Source: Parus major
Taxonomy: Eukaryota > Chordata > Aves > Passeriformes > Paridae
DNA length: 64,000 nucleotides
Direction of reading: 5' to 3'
NCBI RefSeq assembly: GCF_001522545.3
Contig: NC_031769.1
Span: forward strand, 1,379,582 to 1,443,581
Shown: positions 44,977 through 56,929 of the stretch, piece by piece
How the letters are laid out: the number at the start of each line of letters is the position of its first letter
How positions within the stretch are numbered: position 1 is the stretch's first letter
Position numbers and translations under genes: made by a program
The notes under the pieces: generated by a model
Database searches by the model: none
Told to the model about the DNA's origin: nothing
Seen by the model: the letters and a program-made list of their open reading frames with translations, nothing else

Positions 44977-46159
44977 GCCTCATTTTTCCCTTCAGGAAAC
45001 AAAAGAGGAGTAAGAAAAAGGCAATGTTTATAGTTCTGGTTTAATCCAGACCAGAGTTGGTGTGCTCAGTGATTTTAATAAAATTCAGGGTTTCAGCAGT
45101 GGTTTTATTCCTGCTGGTGGGTGATGGGTGAAGGATGCTGCTGGTAATCCATCCTCATCCAAACCAAAAGGCTTTGAGGCTGGAAAAAAGGAGAAAATAT
45201 TAAAGTTAATCAGCAAACAGAGACAAATTGTGAGGGAAAGACAGCTTAGAGTAAAATGTGGTTAAACACAACTCAATTCTCCGTCAGACTGAGAAACTCA
45301 ATGTTAATGAGCCCTGGGCTTTGTTGGGTTCTGGGGCACACGCTCCTGTCCATGAGCATTCCAAATAAAGTCATAATCCTTGGCTCATTTGCATGGAAAA
45401 AAACTTTCCTGACCCTCCAGCTGTTCTCGCCCCGGTGTTTGCAGTTTTATTACTCAAATATCAGCTTTTGTTCGCTGGCCAAGCCCAATGAAAACATAAT
45501 ATTTAAATATAAGCCCCATTTACCTTTCAAGGATTTTTCCTGTCCAAAAAATTCCTGGTAATTTGTGTCGAATCCAGGCCCTGAACTCATTATTCATCCC
45601 TTCCCCGTGCCTGTTCCCGTTAATAGGTGCTAATTCCACCCCTGTGACATCATCGCTGTTGCCATGGCGATGGCCTGTGATGTCACAAACACAAGACAAT
45701 AGCCCCTGGTTAGGAATAAACCAGCGGGAAAAATGAGTCAGGAATGAAGGGAAAGAATGACCAGAGAAAAATATCCCGGGATCCAAACTTCCCACCAGTG
45801 TTTTCACACGCCTTGCCACCTCGATTTTCCCGGGATTAGGGGCTGGCTGGGAACGCTGGGTGTGTTTGTGTTGGATTCCTGAGGGATAAAGCTGTGCTAG
45901 GTGAGTGGGATTGAGTCATGCCGGGATCTGAGGGTTGTCTTCTCCCAAAATTTGGGATCTTAGAATTGGAGGGGAAAAAAAATATCCCTGAGGTGAAGAT
46001 TTCAGCCTGGAACTGTCTAAATAGGGGAAAAAAGGGAAAAAAGGAAATAAAAAAGGCAGGAATGCCTAATTGGTTATTTAATCTGCTGTTTTAAGTAATG
46101 TAAATAATGTATTACTATTTATAAAAATTAAATATTTCAATGGATTAATTTTAGTTGAA
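44977..46159. other. Unique stretch with candidate regulatory DNA
   Basis: Contains an ATTTGCAT octamer at 45387-45394 and the palindromic element at 45643-45687 described separately. No exon recognised. Confidence 0.4.
45643..45687. promoter_or_regulatory. Palindromic CRE-like / X-box-like element
   Basis: The arms TGTGACATCA (45643-45652) and TGTGATGTCACA (45676-45687) are reverse complements over 10 bp. They flank GTTGCCATGGCGATGGC, whose centre CCATGG is the symmetry axis. TGACATCA is a known variant of the CREB/ATF site TGACGTCA, and GTTGCC…GGCGAT resembles an RFX X-box half. Binding is inferred from motifs only. Confidence 0.3.
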
Positions 46160-46378
46160 TATTCAGATAGATTTAGAGTAGATTTTAGGAAGGAATTCGT
46201 GCCTGTGAGGTGGGGGAGGCCCTGGAACAGCTTTCCCAGGGAAGCTGTGGCTGTCCCTGGATCCCTGGAAGTGTCCAAGGCCAGGTTGGACAGGACCTGG
46301 GACAGTGGGAAGTGTCCCTGCCATGGGATCAGATGATACTCCAACCCCAACCATTCTGGGATTCTGTGATTCCATGAT
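46160..46378 (+). mobile_element. CR1 3' end
   Basis: 'gattttaggaaggaattcgt', 'ggatccctggaagtgtccaa' and 'accccaaccattctgggatt', then the tail 'ctgtgattccatgatt'. Confidence 0.92.
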
Positions 46379-47315
46379 TATATTTCCTCTCTTTGACAAA
46401 AAATTCCAGCAAAAAGCAGAGAAGGGGGAAGATGTTTTCTTCTCCCTGCCTTCCATGGAGATCATTACCCAAATTTTCCTTCTTCTTCCTTTCTTTTCCT
46501 TAACTTTAATTTTCCCCATCCCTTGATCACTTCCCCAGAATCCTCGTTTCTCTTTTTTCCATAAGCACTTCTCAGTAAACCCACAGATTTCTTCAGGAGC
46601 TTGGCTGAAATTTTGGGATTCAAGGTTTAAAAGGTAAATTCAAGTTTTAAATATGGAGTCCTTCCTTCCTATCCTCAATTCCTTAACTCACATCTTCTCC
46701 ACTGCACCCATTTCCAGGTCCTTATCCATGGATTTTAGTTTGGAGGGCTCCCAGCCCCTGTTTTCATGTGAGATCTTTTCCATTTGAAACCAATCCTGAA
46801 GAATTGCAAAGTGAAATGTCCCGATCTCCAGGGCTTTTTTTGCTGTGCATCCCTGACAAACTGGCTGCGAAATCAAGGCCTGGGTTCTCCCTCCCTCTCC
46901 AGTTTCCCACAGGAGAATCATCTCCAGCTCTCTGAGGACTTTGCAAGGACTGGAAATAAACAGAGGAACCCCGGGAAGGCGGGGAAACATCAGCTCGTGG
47001 CTCCTGTGGACATCTGTGGAAATAAAAATCCCAGAAATTCCCATGGCTGCCAACAAACGGAGTTTTACAACCCTCAGACGTGCCAGGAAAAGGGTGGAAG
47101 ATCAGCCTGGATCCAGGTGGCCAACTGGGCTAGTGAGGGCTTCTGTGCCAGGTCCTGCAGCCAACAGCTCTGGAGGGAGCGCTTTGGCCGGAATTCCGGC
47201 CAATTCCATCTGCCTGGAACTCCGGAGCCCAAATGACCGGATACCCTCGGCAGCTGAGTCAACAGCGCAAGTGCAGGCAAAGCTCAGCTTTGCAAGGCTG
47301 GGGCTGGACCTAACC
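46379..47315. other. Unique stretch with two overlapping ~150-codon frames
   Basis: Plus frames at 46784-47236 and 46941-47390 overlap in different phases. The second runs into the 177-bp duplicated segment. Neither shows a known domain, so coding is unlikely. Confidence 0.4.
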
Positions 47316-47492
47316 AGGTTTTTAAATGATCTGGGGATGGTTTTAACAGATTTTAAATTTTGGATTAATAATGGGAGTGGCTGCCAGTAAATCCCAGGAA
47401 TTAATCCTGCTTGACAAATAATTTGCAGGATTGGTCACCTCCAGTTTTGGGGTTATTTTTTCACCAAAAAGTTGTTAAAACTGGGATCAACT
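47316..47492 (+). repeat. Dispersed ~177-bp direct repeat, copy 1
   Basis: It runs from 'caggtttttaaatgatctgg' to 'gggatcaact' and matches 48686-48863 with about seven substitutions. It is not CR1 and not low-complexity. Confidence 0.95.
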
Positions 47493-48685
47493 CAAGCCAA
47501 GAGGCTTCCAAAGTGGTGGTTTGGGCTGGGAAGTCAAGGAAGGATGGGCCAGATGGTGGTGAGATCCCTGGAATGCTCCAGACATGGTTGATGTTCCCTG
47601 TGTGTCTCACTCCCATCCTACTGGGAATAGTTTTTGGTGTTGATATTTGCATTCACACTCCAAAAAAATTTTTTTTAAAAAAGGAAAAATAAACCCAAAA
47701 TCCCAAGCCCCGAAGCAAAATTCAAGACAGGAAAAGTGGGAAGTGAGCTCAAACCTGAGAATGAATTTTAGGATGTTCCAGTGATTTAAGGAAGTGATGG
47801 AAGGTGTGAATTTTGTGGAACGTTCACGCTTTGCTTCAATTTGGTTTGGTTTTATGTGGCTGTTCTGGAAGATCCATCTGTGTAATTCATCCCAATTTTT
47901 ACTAAAATACGGAATACAATCAGATTAGGAGGGATCTACATGAAGACAGGGATACAAAGAGGAATTTTTTCCATGGGGAATAACCAATCCGCTTTTCCTC
48001 CATTGTTCCTTAAAGCCATGGGATCATCAGTGAAGCCCAGAGCTCATTAATTATTCTAAAATCAATTTTTTCTGCTTTTATGTTTGAAGATTACAAAGTG
48101 ACCAATTTCTCCTGGGACATTGATGCTCCTGAAGTTTAGAATTAGGAGAAAAATAAACAAACCTTCGTCCAAAAAAACTCATTACTTTTGGAAAGTAATT
48201 CCTAGAAAGGTGAGATAGATTGTTCAGAAATATTGTGGTTATTCATCAGATTCCTTTTAAATGTCTCCAAATCTGGCCAAAATCATCTTAAATCAATTTA
48301 TTCCTATAAAAATGAATGGGGAGATACAACAGCTCTGACCTAAAAGCTCTGTAGGAAGAAACCCTTAGGAGATGCCTGAAAATAAATACAAAAAATGGGC
48401 ATTTCCCCCCATATTCCCTTGGATCTTCCATGGGAATTCCACAAAAACCAGGGCTGCTGATTTTGGCCATCTTTAATTTCAAATGGCCAAATATTTATCC
48501 AGAACTTTTTTTTTTTTTCATGTTTTAAGAACTCACTTTCCATTCTCAAAATTTGTCAAAAGTGGAGAGGTGCTTTTTAGGGATTTCTGCCTTTTAGGAG
48601 GAAAAAATATTTGGATGCAGTTTCTGGGTCAGTTCTAGGAATTACTGGGGGGGAAAAATCTATTTAAAGACGCAGCAAAACTTTT
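47493..48685. other. Unique non-coding stretch
   Basis: No element recognised between the two 177-bp copies. Confidence 0.5.
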
Positions 48686-48863
48686 CAGGTTTTTAAATGA
48701 TCTGGGGATGGTTTTAACAGATTTTAAATTTTGGATTAATAACAGGAGTGGCTGCCAGTAAATCCCGGGAATTAATCCTGCTTGACAAATTACTTGCAGC
48801 ATTGGTCACCTCCAGTTTTGGGGTTATTTTTTCACCAAAAAGTTGTTAAAACCGGGATCAACT
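48686..48863 (+). repeat. Dispersed ~177-bp direct repeat, copy 2
   Basis: Same orientation as copy 1, offset about 1370 bp, about 96% identical by eye. Confidence 0.95.
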
Positions 48864-48899
48864 GAAGAAGTTACGTGGTGCTTGGAATTTTGGTGAACA

Positions 48900-49315
48900 A
48901 CAGAATCCCAGAATTCCAGGATGGGTCAGGCTGGAAGGGACCATGGATCTCTCTGCTCCATCAGGGCCATCCCAGAGCACGTGGGATGTGTCCAGATGGC
49001 TCTGGAATATCCCCAGGGAGGAGCCTCCACCTGGTCTGTTCTGTCTGGGCTCTGCTCAGGGCAGAAGTTCTGCCTCATGTCCAGGTGGAACTTCCTGGGA
49101 TCATTTCCTGCCCATTCCTTGTCCCACGACTGGAGCAGATCCTGGCCCCTGCTCTGCAGATGTTTCCAAATTTTGATAAGATCCTCTCTCAATTTCCTCT
49201 TCTTGAGACTGAGCTGCCCCAGCTCCCTCAGCCGCTCCTCGGGAGGTTCCAGTCCCCTCATCATTTGTGTCACCCCTCACTTGGCTCCACCCAGGAGCTC
49301 CATGACTTCCTCCTT
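48900..49315 (-). mobile_element. CR1 3' end, ~415 bp, 'gggtcaggctggaaggg' subfamily
   Basis: 'caggatgggtcaggctggaa', 'gccatcccagagcacgtggg', 'ctcatgtccaggtggaactt' and 'agctccctcagccgctcctc' follow the reverse CR1 order. Frames of 115-154 codons on both strands are translations of the CR1. Confidence 0.93.
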
Positions 49316-49797
49316 TAGAGAAATTCAATGTTCAGGTCATTTCCATCTAAAGAATTCTTGGATAAAAGTCTCATTTGGAAATTAGGATCGGGATGGGCAC
49401 CAACTCCTTGGCTGATGGCCAACCCAGGAATAGGCACGGGGCAGGTGAGACTTTGGGATGGAATTTCTTCTCCTGGGACATTCTGGGAGTGGTGCCAGGA
49501 ACCAGGACAATGCTGTTTTTAGATGTTGTTCCAGGTGAAATTCCTATGCCTGAAGAAACTGATTCCTGAAGGATTGAGAGGGAATAGAGTTCCTAACTAA
49601 GACAATAAAAGGGCTCTTCCAGGCTCTCCCTTGATTCTGTTCCTCAGAGGAAAAACCAAAATAAAAACCATTTTTATAGACTTAATAATTTTCTATGAGG
49701 AGACGGCTCCTTGCTGGAGTCACTTGGATTTTCCATCGTAACTCCAGAGGATGTTTGAGATAGGACGTGATGAACCCCTCACTATAATAATTTAATT
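49316..49797. other. Unique non-coding stretch
   Basis: Nothing recognised. Confidence 0.5.
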
Positions 49798-49897
49798 ACA
49801 CTGGGACAGTGGAAGGTGTCCCTGCCCACGGCACAGGATTGGGATGAGATGATCCTTAAGGACCCTTCCAACCCAAACCATTCCGGAATTCCATGAT
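49798..49897 (+). mobile_element. CR1 3' end
   Basis: 'acagtggaaggtgtccctgc', 'gacccttccaacccaaacca' and 'ttccggaattccatgatg'. Confidence 0.9.
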
Positions 49898-52111
49898 GAT
49901 TTCTGCTGGGATCCAAAGGCTGAGGGGAATTGCAGCACTTTATCAATTTTCTCATGTGAGGTCTGCACAGAGAAGAGATTAATCAGGGCTGTTCTGGGGG
50001 AAATTGGTTTTTCAGTGTCTTTGTTTTTGTGGTTTTTCCCTCCAAGCTTTGAGCCAGGAGGGAGCAATCCCTGGCTCTATTTAAATTATCTGCTTGTATA
50101 TTTTATTCCACGAATGCTGATTTGATTTTTCGGAATTCCGCACTTACATTGCCGCAAAATCCCATTAAAAAGGAGGAGTTTGATGATTTTTATTTTCTTT
50201 TTTTCTTTTTTTCCTTTTATTTTCTTCAGTGCAAGACTGTGGTGGGTCTTTGAGGTTCAGATTTGGCTCCAAGAGTTCAACCCCAGTCAGCTCTGATGGA
50301 CCCAGTCCTTTTGGCCAATGGTTTCTCTTCTGTTAATTCACTTCTGGAAAGGAAAAAAAATGGGAAAAATGGGAAAAATGGGAAAAAAGAACTGAGAAAA
50401 AAGAAGGAAGAATGTTGTATGGAGTCTCTCAATCCCTCCCATCCATTGGATTCATCACACACAAACACACTGGGAATGGAATCTCTCCATCCTTCGGTAT
50501 CATGAGTTGGGTTTAAAGCGTTGCCTGGATGGGAAAGTTTTATAATCACATTCCCTGGCCTGAAGTTCTGTGGGAAATATCAGGTTAACCTGGCTGGAAG
50601 CGGCTGCCAGAAAACACAGAAAATTCCTTGGGAAGCCAAACGTTCTACTCCAAAGCTCTTCCAAACATGGAATACGTGTGAGGGTGTCTGTTTATGCACG
50701 GAGAGAGACACACACGTAAACACACCTCTTTGAAATGGACTCACACCGCCCCTCCCAAAATCCATTCCCACTGGGAATTTCATTGGCATCAAGGCGCTGA
50801 TGCCTGGGACAAATTCAGACTTTTGTCGTAATCAACAGATAAAATATATCACGTTGCATTTGAAGTTTAAAAAAATGTGGTTTTTTTACACAAGCATTTT
50901 TTGTTGGATAAAACACGGACCAAAACTTGGAAGAAGCGGTCCTCATCCCAACAAAACTTGGGTTCCTCTCTCGGCTGACTCAGCTGCCGAGATTTCCTGT
51001 CGTCAACAAATAAATTGGGATGATTCAGAGCAGGAGCCTGGCTGGGTGCTGGGAATGTCGCTCCTCCTGCTCCTTCTCCTTCCTTTCCTTTCCCTGAATT
51101 GTGGTGGAAGCAGTGAAAAGCTCCTTGGGGAGTATCCAAAGCACGGAAGGTGTCTGATCCCATCCCAAACGGGCAACCAGAGCCAGTGAAAAATGGCCAA
51201 GCTGATGTCGTGAACAATTTCAATATTGGCACCTAATTACCACCTCCGAGTGCTGAAAGTCAATTCCCTTTTTCCAATAAAATCTTTCCTAATATCTTTC
51301 CTATTAAAATTCTTATTCCTATATTTTCTTTTTCTTAAAGCTGGTGTAATTTTCTTTCCTACTGAAACTCATTTTTGTGCTACTTAGAATGTAGATTTTA
51401 AATAAACCAAAAATTTTGATAACTTCCAGAATTATTTTGAACAGAAAATACTTTATGAGTAGTTTTTTTATTAAGAACCGTAATAGTTTTATGTGAGTGT
51501 AAGAACAGAAATCTCCATAATGATTGCATTTTTTGGCATTTTTTCTGAGTTAATTTTTTTGTTGAAAAAAAATGAAAATATTGACTCATAATAACATAAA
51601 AAAAATATTAAATATATTATAAAGCATTAACTCCCCACATTATAGAGCGCAGACCACCAATAATTCACGCAGACCGTTGTGGTGGTCCACAAAATAAACC
51701 TTTGGGAAGGAAAGCAGTAGGAGATCTGAAGAGTTTTATGGAAAATGATCCAAGAGAAGTTTTTTCTGCTATTCAATTCTTCATCAAAAGGAAAAGTGAA
51801 CCACGGCTTTGGGGGAAATGTTCCGGAGTGTTGGGAAATTCGTGCTCCTGAAAGGATCCCAGAATCTCTGCAGCTGCCTCAGAGCAATGGGACAACTCTT
51901 GGGGAATTTTCTGGGGTTGCCAAGGGGGTTTTTCAGTCTCTTCTAAGCTGGAAATTTCAACTGCTGCCTCAGAATTAATTAATTTTTGATTGGACTGTGA
52001 AGTGATCAAGAATTTGAAATTAAATTAGATTTTGGCCTTAAAGTCTTGGCATCTCCTGGGTTCATCAAACATTCCCAGTTCAGTTCTGGCCTCCAATTAT
52101 TGGCTTTGAAC
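49898..52111. other. Unique non-coding stretch
   Basis: Short repeats of 'tgggaaaaa' at 50361-50390. A Leu-rich frame from ATG 51056 looks signal-like but arises from a (CTCCTT)n run and ends after 44 codons. No gene was supported. Confidence 0.45.
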
Positions 52112-52360
52112 TGCAGCAGGGCAGGGATGGATGGGATATTGGGAAGGAATTCCTGGCTGGGAGGGTGGGGACGCCCTGGAATGGAATTCCCAGAGGAGCT
52201 GTCGCTGCCCCTGGATCCCCGGAAGTGTCCAAGGCCAGGCTGGAGAGGATTTGGAGCAGCCTGGGATAGTGGGAGGTGTCGCTGCCCATGGCAGGGGTGG
52301 GATGGGATGAAATTGAAGGTCCTTTGCCAGCCAAACCATCCTGGAATTCCATGACTCTCT
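52112..52360 (+). mobile_element. CR1 3' end
   Basis: 'gatgggatattgggaaggaa', 'ggatccccggaagtgtccaa', 'gctgcccatggcaggggtgg' and the tail 'ctggaattccatgactct'. Confidence 0.94.
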
Positions 52361-52661
52361 AAAGATGGAGTGTGGCCTGTAAACTCATCAATGCATTGAT
52401 CAGAATGAAATCAGAATTGATCATTGACTGTCAGATTATGCAAGAACACCAAAAATCCTAAAAGATACAGCACAGGCTGGCAGCAAATAAATGGAGAGAA
52501 ATGGAGCCTGAAATTCCAGGAATGGAGCATGGAGGAAGGGCGAGCAATTATTTACTGTCATTGTCGGGGGATAATTCCAATGGATGGGATGAGACACGGG
52601 AAATTTGGATGGAAAATTGGGAACCTTAGGAGAAGATTCCAACAAGAGCAGTGGATCTCCT

Positions 52662-53659
52662 GGAATCCTGGAAGGAGCCTGGATGTCACAGCTGGATCCT
52701 TGGNNNNNNNNNNNNNNNNNNNNNNNNNNNNNNNNNNNNNNNNNNNNNNNNNNNNNNNNNNNNNNNNNNNNNNNNNNNNNNNNNNNNNNNNNNNNNNNNN
52801 NNNNNNNNNNNNNNNNNNNNNNNNNNNNNNNNNNNNNNNNNNNNNNNNNNNNNNNNNNNNNNNNNNNNNNNNNNNNNNNNNNNNNNNNNNNNNNNNNNNN
52901 NNNNNNNNNNNNNNNNNNNNNNNNNNNNNNNNNNNNNNNNNNNNNNNNNNNNNNNNNNNNNNNNNNNNNNNNNNNNNNNNNNNNNNNNNNNNNNNNNNNN
53001 NNNNNNNNNNNNNNNNNNNNNNNNNNNNNNNNNNNNNNNNNNNNNNNNNNNNNNNNNNNNNNNNNNNNNNNNNNNNNNNNNNNNNNNNNNNNNNNNNNNN
53101 NNNNNNNNNNNNNNNNNNNNNNNNNNNNNNNNNNNNNNNNNNNNNNNNNNNNNNNNNNNNNNNNNNNNNNNNNNNNNNNNNNNNNNNNNNNNNNNNNNNN
53201 NNNNNNNNNNNNNNNNNNNNNNNNNNNNNNNNNNNNNNNNNNNNNNNNNNNNNNNNNNNNNNNNNNNNNNNNNNNNNNNNNNNNNNNNNNNNNNNNNNNN
53301 NNNNNNNNNNNNNNNNNNNNNNNNNNNNNNNNNNNNNNNNNNNNNNNNNNNNNNNNNNNNNNNNNNNNNNNNNNNNNNNNNNNNNNNNNNNNNNNNNNNN
53401 NNNNNNNNNNNNNNNNNNNNNNNNNNNNNNNNNNNNNNNNNNNNNNNNNNNNNNNNNNNNNNNNNNNNNNNNNNNNNNNNNNNNNNNNNNNNNNNNNNNN
53501 NNNNNNNNNNNNNNNNNNNNNNNNNNNNNNNNNNNNNNNNNNNNNNNNNNNNNNNNNNNNNNNNNNNNNNNNNNNNNNNNNNNNNNNNNNNNNNNNNNNN
53601 NNNNNNNNNNNNNNNNNNNNNNNNNGGAATCCTGGAAGAAGCCACAGCTGGATCCTTGG
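52662..53659. repeat. Probable minisatellite hidden by a gap
   Basis: 'ggaatcctggaag(g/a)agcc' and 'cacagctggatccttgg' occur on both sides of the N run (52662-52703 and 53626-53659). The right copy lacks 8 bp. This is consistent with a tandem repeat filling the gap, or with duplicated contig ends. Confidence 0.7.
52704..53625. other. Assembly gap (922 N)
   Basis: Largest N run of the window. Open frames of 340-410 codons that span it are meaningless. Confidence 1.
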
Positions 53660-53988
53660 GGGTGAACTGGACATGATCTGGGCTAAGCCAAGAGTCAGAG
53701 TTCACAGCCACAGGGTGGGATCCTCTTCCTCCCTGGATCAGCTTGACACGATCCATTCTGGTGGCTGAGAAACAAAAGCCTGGGAGCCTGAACCGATTCC
53801 TGCATCCCACAGGAGGCGATGCCAAAGCCAGGGCTTAAAGCCAGGAGAGGATTAACCCTTTTTTTCGGGAAGCTATTTCAGCAGTGCTCAAAAATAACTG
53901 CTGGAGGCCACCTCAATCCCTCTCCTGACCGGTGGGGCTGAGCTCCAGCTCCTGGATCAGGGAGCTCCCTTGGATTTAAGCCGGGGCG

Positions 53989-54112
53989 TTATCGCCAAGT
54001 CCGTGCGGGGCCGTTTATCTGGGAGCTGTCACTCAGGGCAGAGCTCCTTATCTGGGGACGGGCTGATACCGCCGCTTGTCACCCCGAGGGGGAGGTGATA
54101 GCGGGGCTATCT
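53989..54112. promoter_or_regulatory. GATA-motif cluster
   Basis: WGATAR matches (either strand) at 54015-54020, 54048-54053, 54096-54101 and 54107-54112. Near-matches lie at 53989 and 54064. One WGATAR per about 500 bp is expected, so four in 98 bp is enriched. The stretch is GC- and CpG-rich and not CR1. Binding is inferred. Confidence 0.3.
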
Positions 54113-54254
54113 CAGAGCTTTACACCCAGCTTTGGCCTCGGGTGACATCCTCACCTTGGCGGGGACACCAGGAAGGAGCTGGAGCCTCTGGAGCTGGATT
54201 TAGACCAGAATGGATGAAGGGAGGGATCCGAGGGGGCAGTGTCTGGGTGGTTCT

Positions 54255-54415
54255 TACAGGAAGGGCTGTTTGTGGGGGAAAATTGGGAAAGAATGGGGGG
54301 AAATGGGAAAAAATGGGGAAGAAACGGGAAAAATGAGGGTAAAATAGAAAAAAATGGGGGGAAACGGGAGAAAATGGGGGAAAATGAGGAAAAATGGGCT
54401 AAAGGGGGAAAAATG
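54255..54415. repeat. G-run purine-rich low-complexity tract
   Basis: Irregular 'gggaaaaatgggg' units give more than a dozen G runs of three to six separated by A-rich spacers, nearly all purine on the plus strand. Confidence 0.85.
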
Positions 54416-54454
54416 CTGCACCTATGATGTGTTTCACTCCCAGAGAGGGATATC

Positions 54455-54600
54455 CACAGCCAGGCTGCTCCAAGCCACATCCAACCTGGCCTTGGACACT
54501 TCCAGGGATCCAGGGGCAGCCACAGCTGTGCCAGGGCCTCCCATCCAGGAATTCCTTCCCAGTATCCCATCCATCCCTGCCCACTGGGAGTGGGAAACCT
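54455..54600 (-). mobile_element. CR1 internal 3' fragment without tail
   Basis: 'aggctgctccaagccacatc', 'ggccttggacacttccaggg' and 'ggaattccttcccagtatcc'. The 'ttggaagggacc' end is missing, so it was cut after insertion. Confidence 0.9.
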
Positions 54601-54730
54601 TTAATCAGAGCCCAGAACTGACCTGGGAATGTTAATGTGCTCCTGGAAAAACACAAGGGACCAGGAAAGGAAATCAGGCGGATGGGACAAAGGATAATGT
54701 TAAGGAAGGACAAAGTGTGGACTAGCTGAT

Positions 54731-54775
54731 ACTGATAAATCTGATAAATCTGATAAATCTGATAAATCTGATAAG
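54731..54775. repeat. 9-bp (CTGATAAAT)n, five TGATAA sites
   Basis: TGATAA begins at 54733, 54742, 54751, 54760 and 54769, spaced exactly 9 bp apart. Confidence 0.95.
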
Positions 54776-56929
54776 TCTAATGCCTTTTATGGCCCAGCTG
54801 TGCGGTTCACACCTGGTTTGCACCTGTGGACCCCAGAGCAGGCTGTTGTTGGTGTGTGACTGATTTAACCTGTGCCAGAATTCCCAGGAAAAGCTTGGAA
54901 AACACCACCTCCTTCAGTGTGATCCAAACCCATCCCATCTCCTCAGCTCTGCCAGTGAGAACCGAGGTCTTCCTTCCAGCCTGGATCCCGAGTGTTTCCA
55001 ATGCAGACATTTGCAGACATTCCAAATGTTGGGAATGCCGGAGCAGGATCCACTGGCTCCATATCTGCCTCCTTCCACCTCCCCTTCATTCCTGCATTAA
55101 ATCCAGAGGGGAAGGAAGATTTCAGTTGTAGGATCCTCTTAGTACCCAATGGAAACCAGGATTTTCTCCTGATCTGCATTTATCACATAAGCAAGAGTTG
55201 GAAAATACACATTTTAATTCTTTCTCAAGATCTACTTTTGGAGATTAAATGAACAATTATTTCCCTGTTCTTCTTAAAATTTAACAACTTTAAAATGTCT
55301 GAGGCTCATTGAAATTACTATTTTTTATTTTTTTAAATAATTTTTTATTTTTTAAAAATAATTTAATGTTTCTGTTTTCCAAGGAAATTTCCAAAATATT
55401 TTGGAGTAAACAGGATATGAGACAGAAGAAAGAGGAATTGTAAAAAGCAAGGAAATTTTATTGTCCTTAGTTGAAAACAGTTTCAGGAATGAAATAGAAA
55501 ATAAAAGAATGAGATTTTTTTTAAAAAATTTAAAAATGAGATTTTCTTTAGGGTGAGTAGAGGTTCTGAGGCAAAAATGAGAAGCAGAAATGAGGAGAAT
55601 AAAGACAGAAAGAGTCAGAACCTGAGAAAGAAGAGACAATTTTGTGTCTGTGTGTGCGTGCAGAACTTTTCCACTAGAGGAGAGCTGGAATTCCAGCCCC
55701 AAGGAACACTCCCATAAATTAACTCGGTTTTGTTTTCCCAACCATCCCTCAGCCCCACCACAAGGTCTCGGGGCTGTGCCATTTCCAAACCACTTTGGGA
55801 CTGTCAGCCATAAATCTTGGGCTGTGGAAGCCGTGGAGCAGAGAGTTATGAGCTGGGCACAAGGTGCAAATTGCTCAGAGTTAGCGCCAGAATCCCTTTT
55901 TTTCCCCTCCTTTCTTCATCCTCCTCTGATTTTTTATTGTTATTCCCTGTTCTTGTTCTTTCGATTCCTTTATTTCTTGCAGTCTCTTCCCCACTGTTTC
56001 TTTTTTTAATTAAATTTTTTCTTTCTTTTTTAAAAATTTTTCTCTTTTTTTCTTTTATTTTTAAAAATTACTCTTGGTTTTCCCCAGTGTTTTTAATTAT
56101 TAACAGGAAGAATAAATGAGGAGAAATTAGGGAATTATTTTCTGTACAAAACCCTCTATTGGGGTGCTGCTCCCAGGACATTCACAGAAAACTTCCACCT
56201 TGCCAAGGGATTTTTTTCCTTTCTTTTCCTTCTTTCTTCCCCCTCTTTTCCAGTTTTATGTTCTCTAACAGTAAAAGTGAGAAACTCGCAGCCATTTGAA
56301 GAATAATTGAAATTTCCAATTTAATAACAAATTAAATTTCTTCTTAAATTTCTTCTTCTGTTCTTCCTGGAACATAGAACTCCAAAAATCACATTGATGC
56401 TCCCAGTGGATATTTTTGATGGAAAAAAGAACAGAATTATCAGAAGAGTTCTCCATATAAGCAGAAATTTGGGCATTGGACAGCTCAAACCAAAGGCAAT
56501 AAAAGAAGAGAATCAATCAATGGTTGAAAATAAAATCCATGGCTGAGTTTGTGCCTTTTTGGCTCTCTGGGGATGATGCTGGATAATTATGAGGAGTTTT
56601 AACCAGATATTTTTGGATATTGTGGAAATTAAAGCTCATAAAACTTCCTGCAATCGTCAGCTCCTGAGCTCATCTCCGCTGGTTTTCTATTTCTGTGGAA
56701 AAGGGGAGAATGTGGGGAAGGAGAAAGGAAGAGCTGCCTCTCCTCTGTCCACCATCGCCTTCGCTCTTCGGCAGCACCCGCTGCCGTAACCCGGAGATTT
56801 TGGATGCCTGAGAAACCAAGGCTGAGGTTGTTATCCCAAAGGGGTTGGAGCTGTGGGCGGACACACTTTGTGTGAGAACCGTCAGTGGATCCGTGTGAGA
56901 GTCTTCACAGCCTGGGGATCTCTTGGAAT
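54776..56929. other. Unique non-coding stretch, T-rich in places
   Basis: Pyrimidine-rich DNA at 55900-56100 and 56208-56252. A 12-base word shared with U6 snRNA (CTTCGGCAGCAC, about 56766) has no matching flank. No gene recognised. Confidence 0.45.

Noticed and set aside
6705..45394. ATTTGCAT octamers at 6705, 18313 and 45387
   Set aside because: Three in 64 kb is close to the chance expectation of about two, so they carry little weight alone.
46784..47390. Two overlapping ~150-codon plus frames
   Set aside because: Different phases of the same DNA, no domain, and the second ends inside a dispersed repeat.
51056..51189. Leu-rich signal-peptide-like frame (44 codons)
   Set aside because: The leucines come from a CTCCTT run, and there is no acceptor or downstream exon evidence.
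56764..56780. U6 snRNA-like word CTTCGGCAGCAC
   Set aside because: Only 12 bases match. The sequence after it does not resemble U6.
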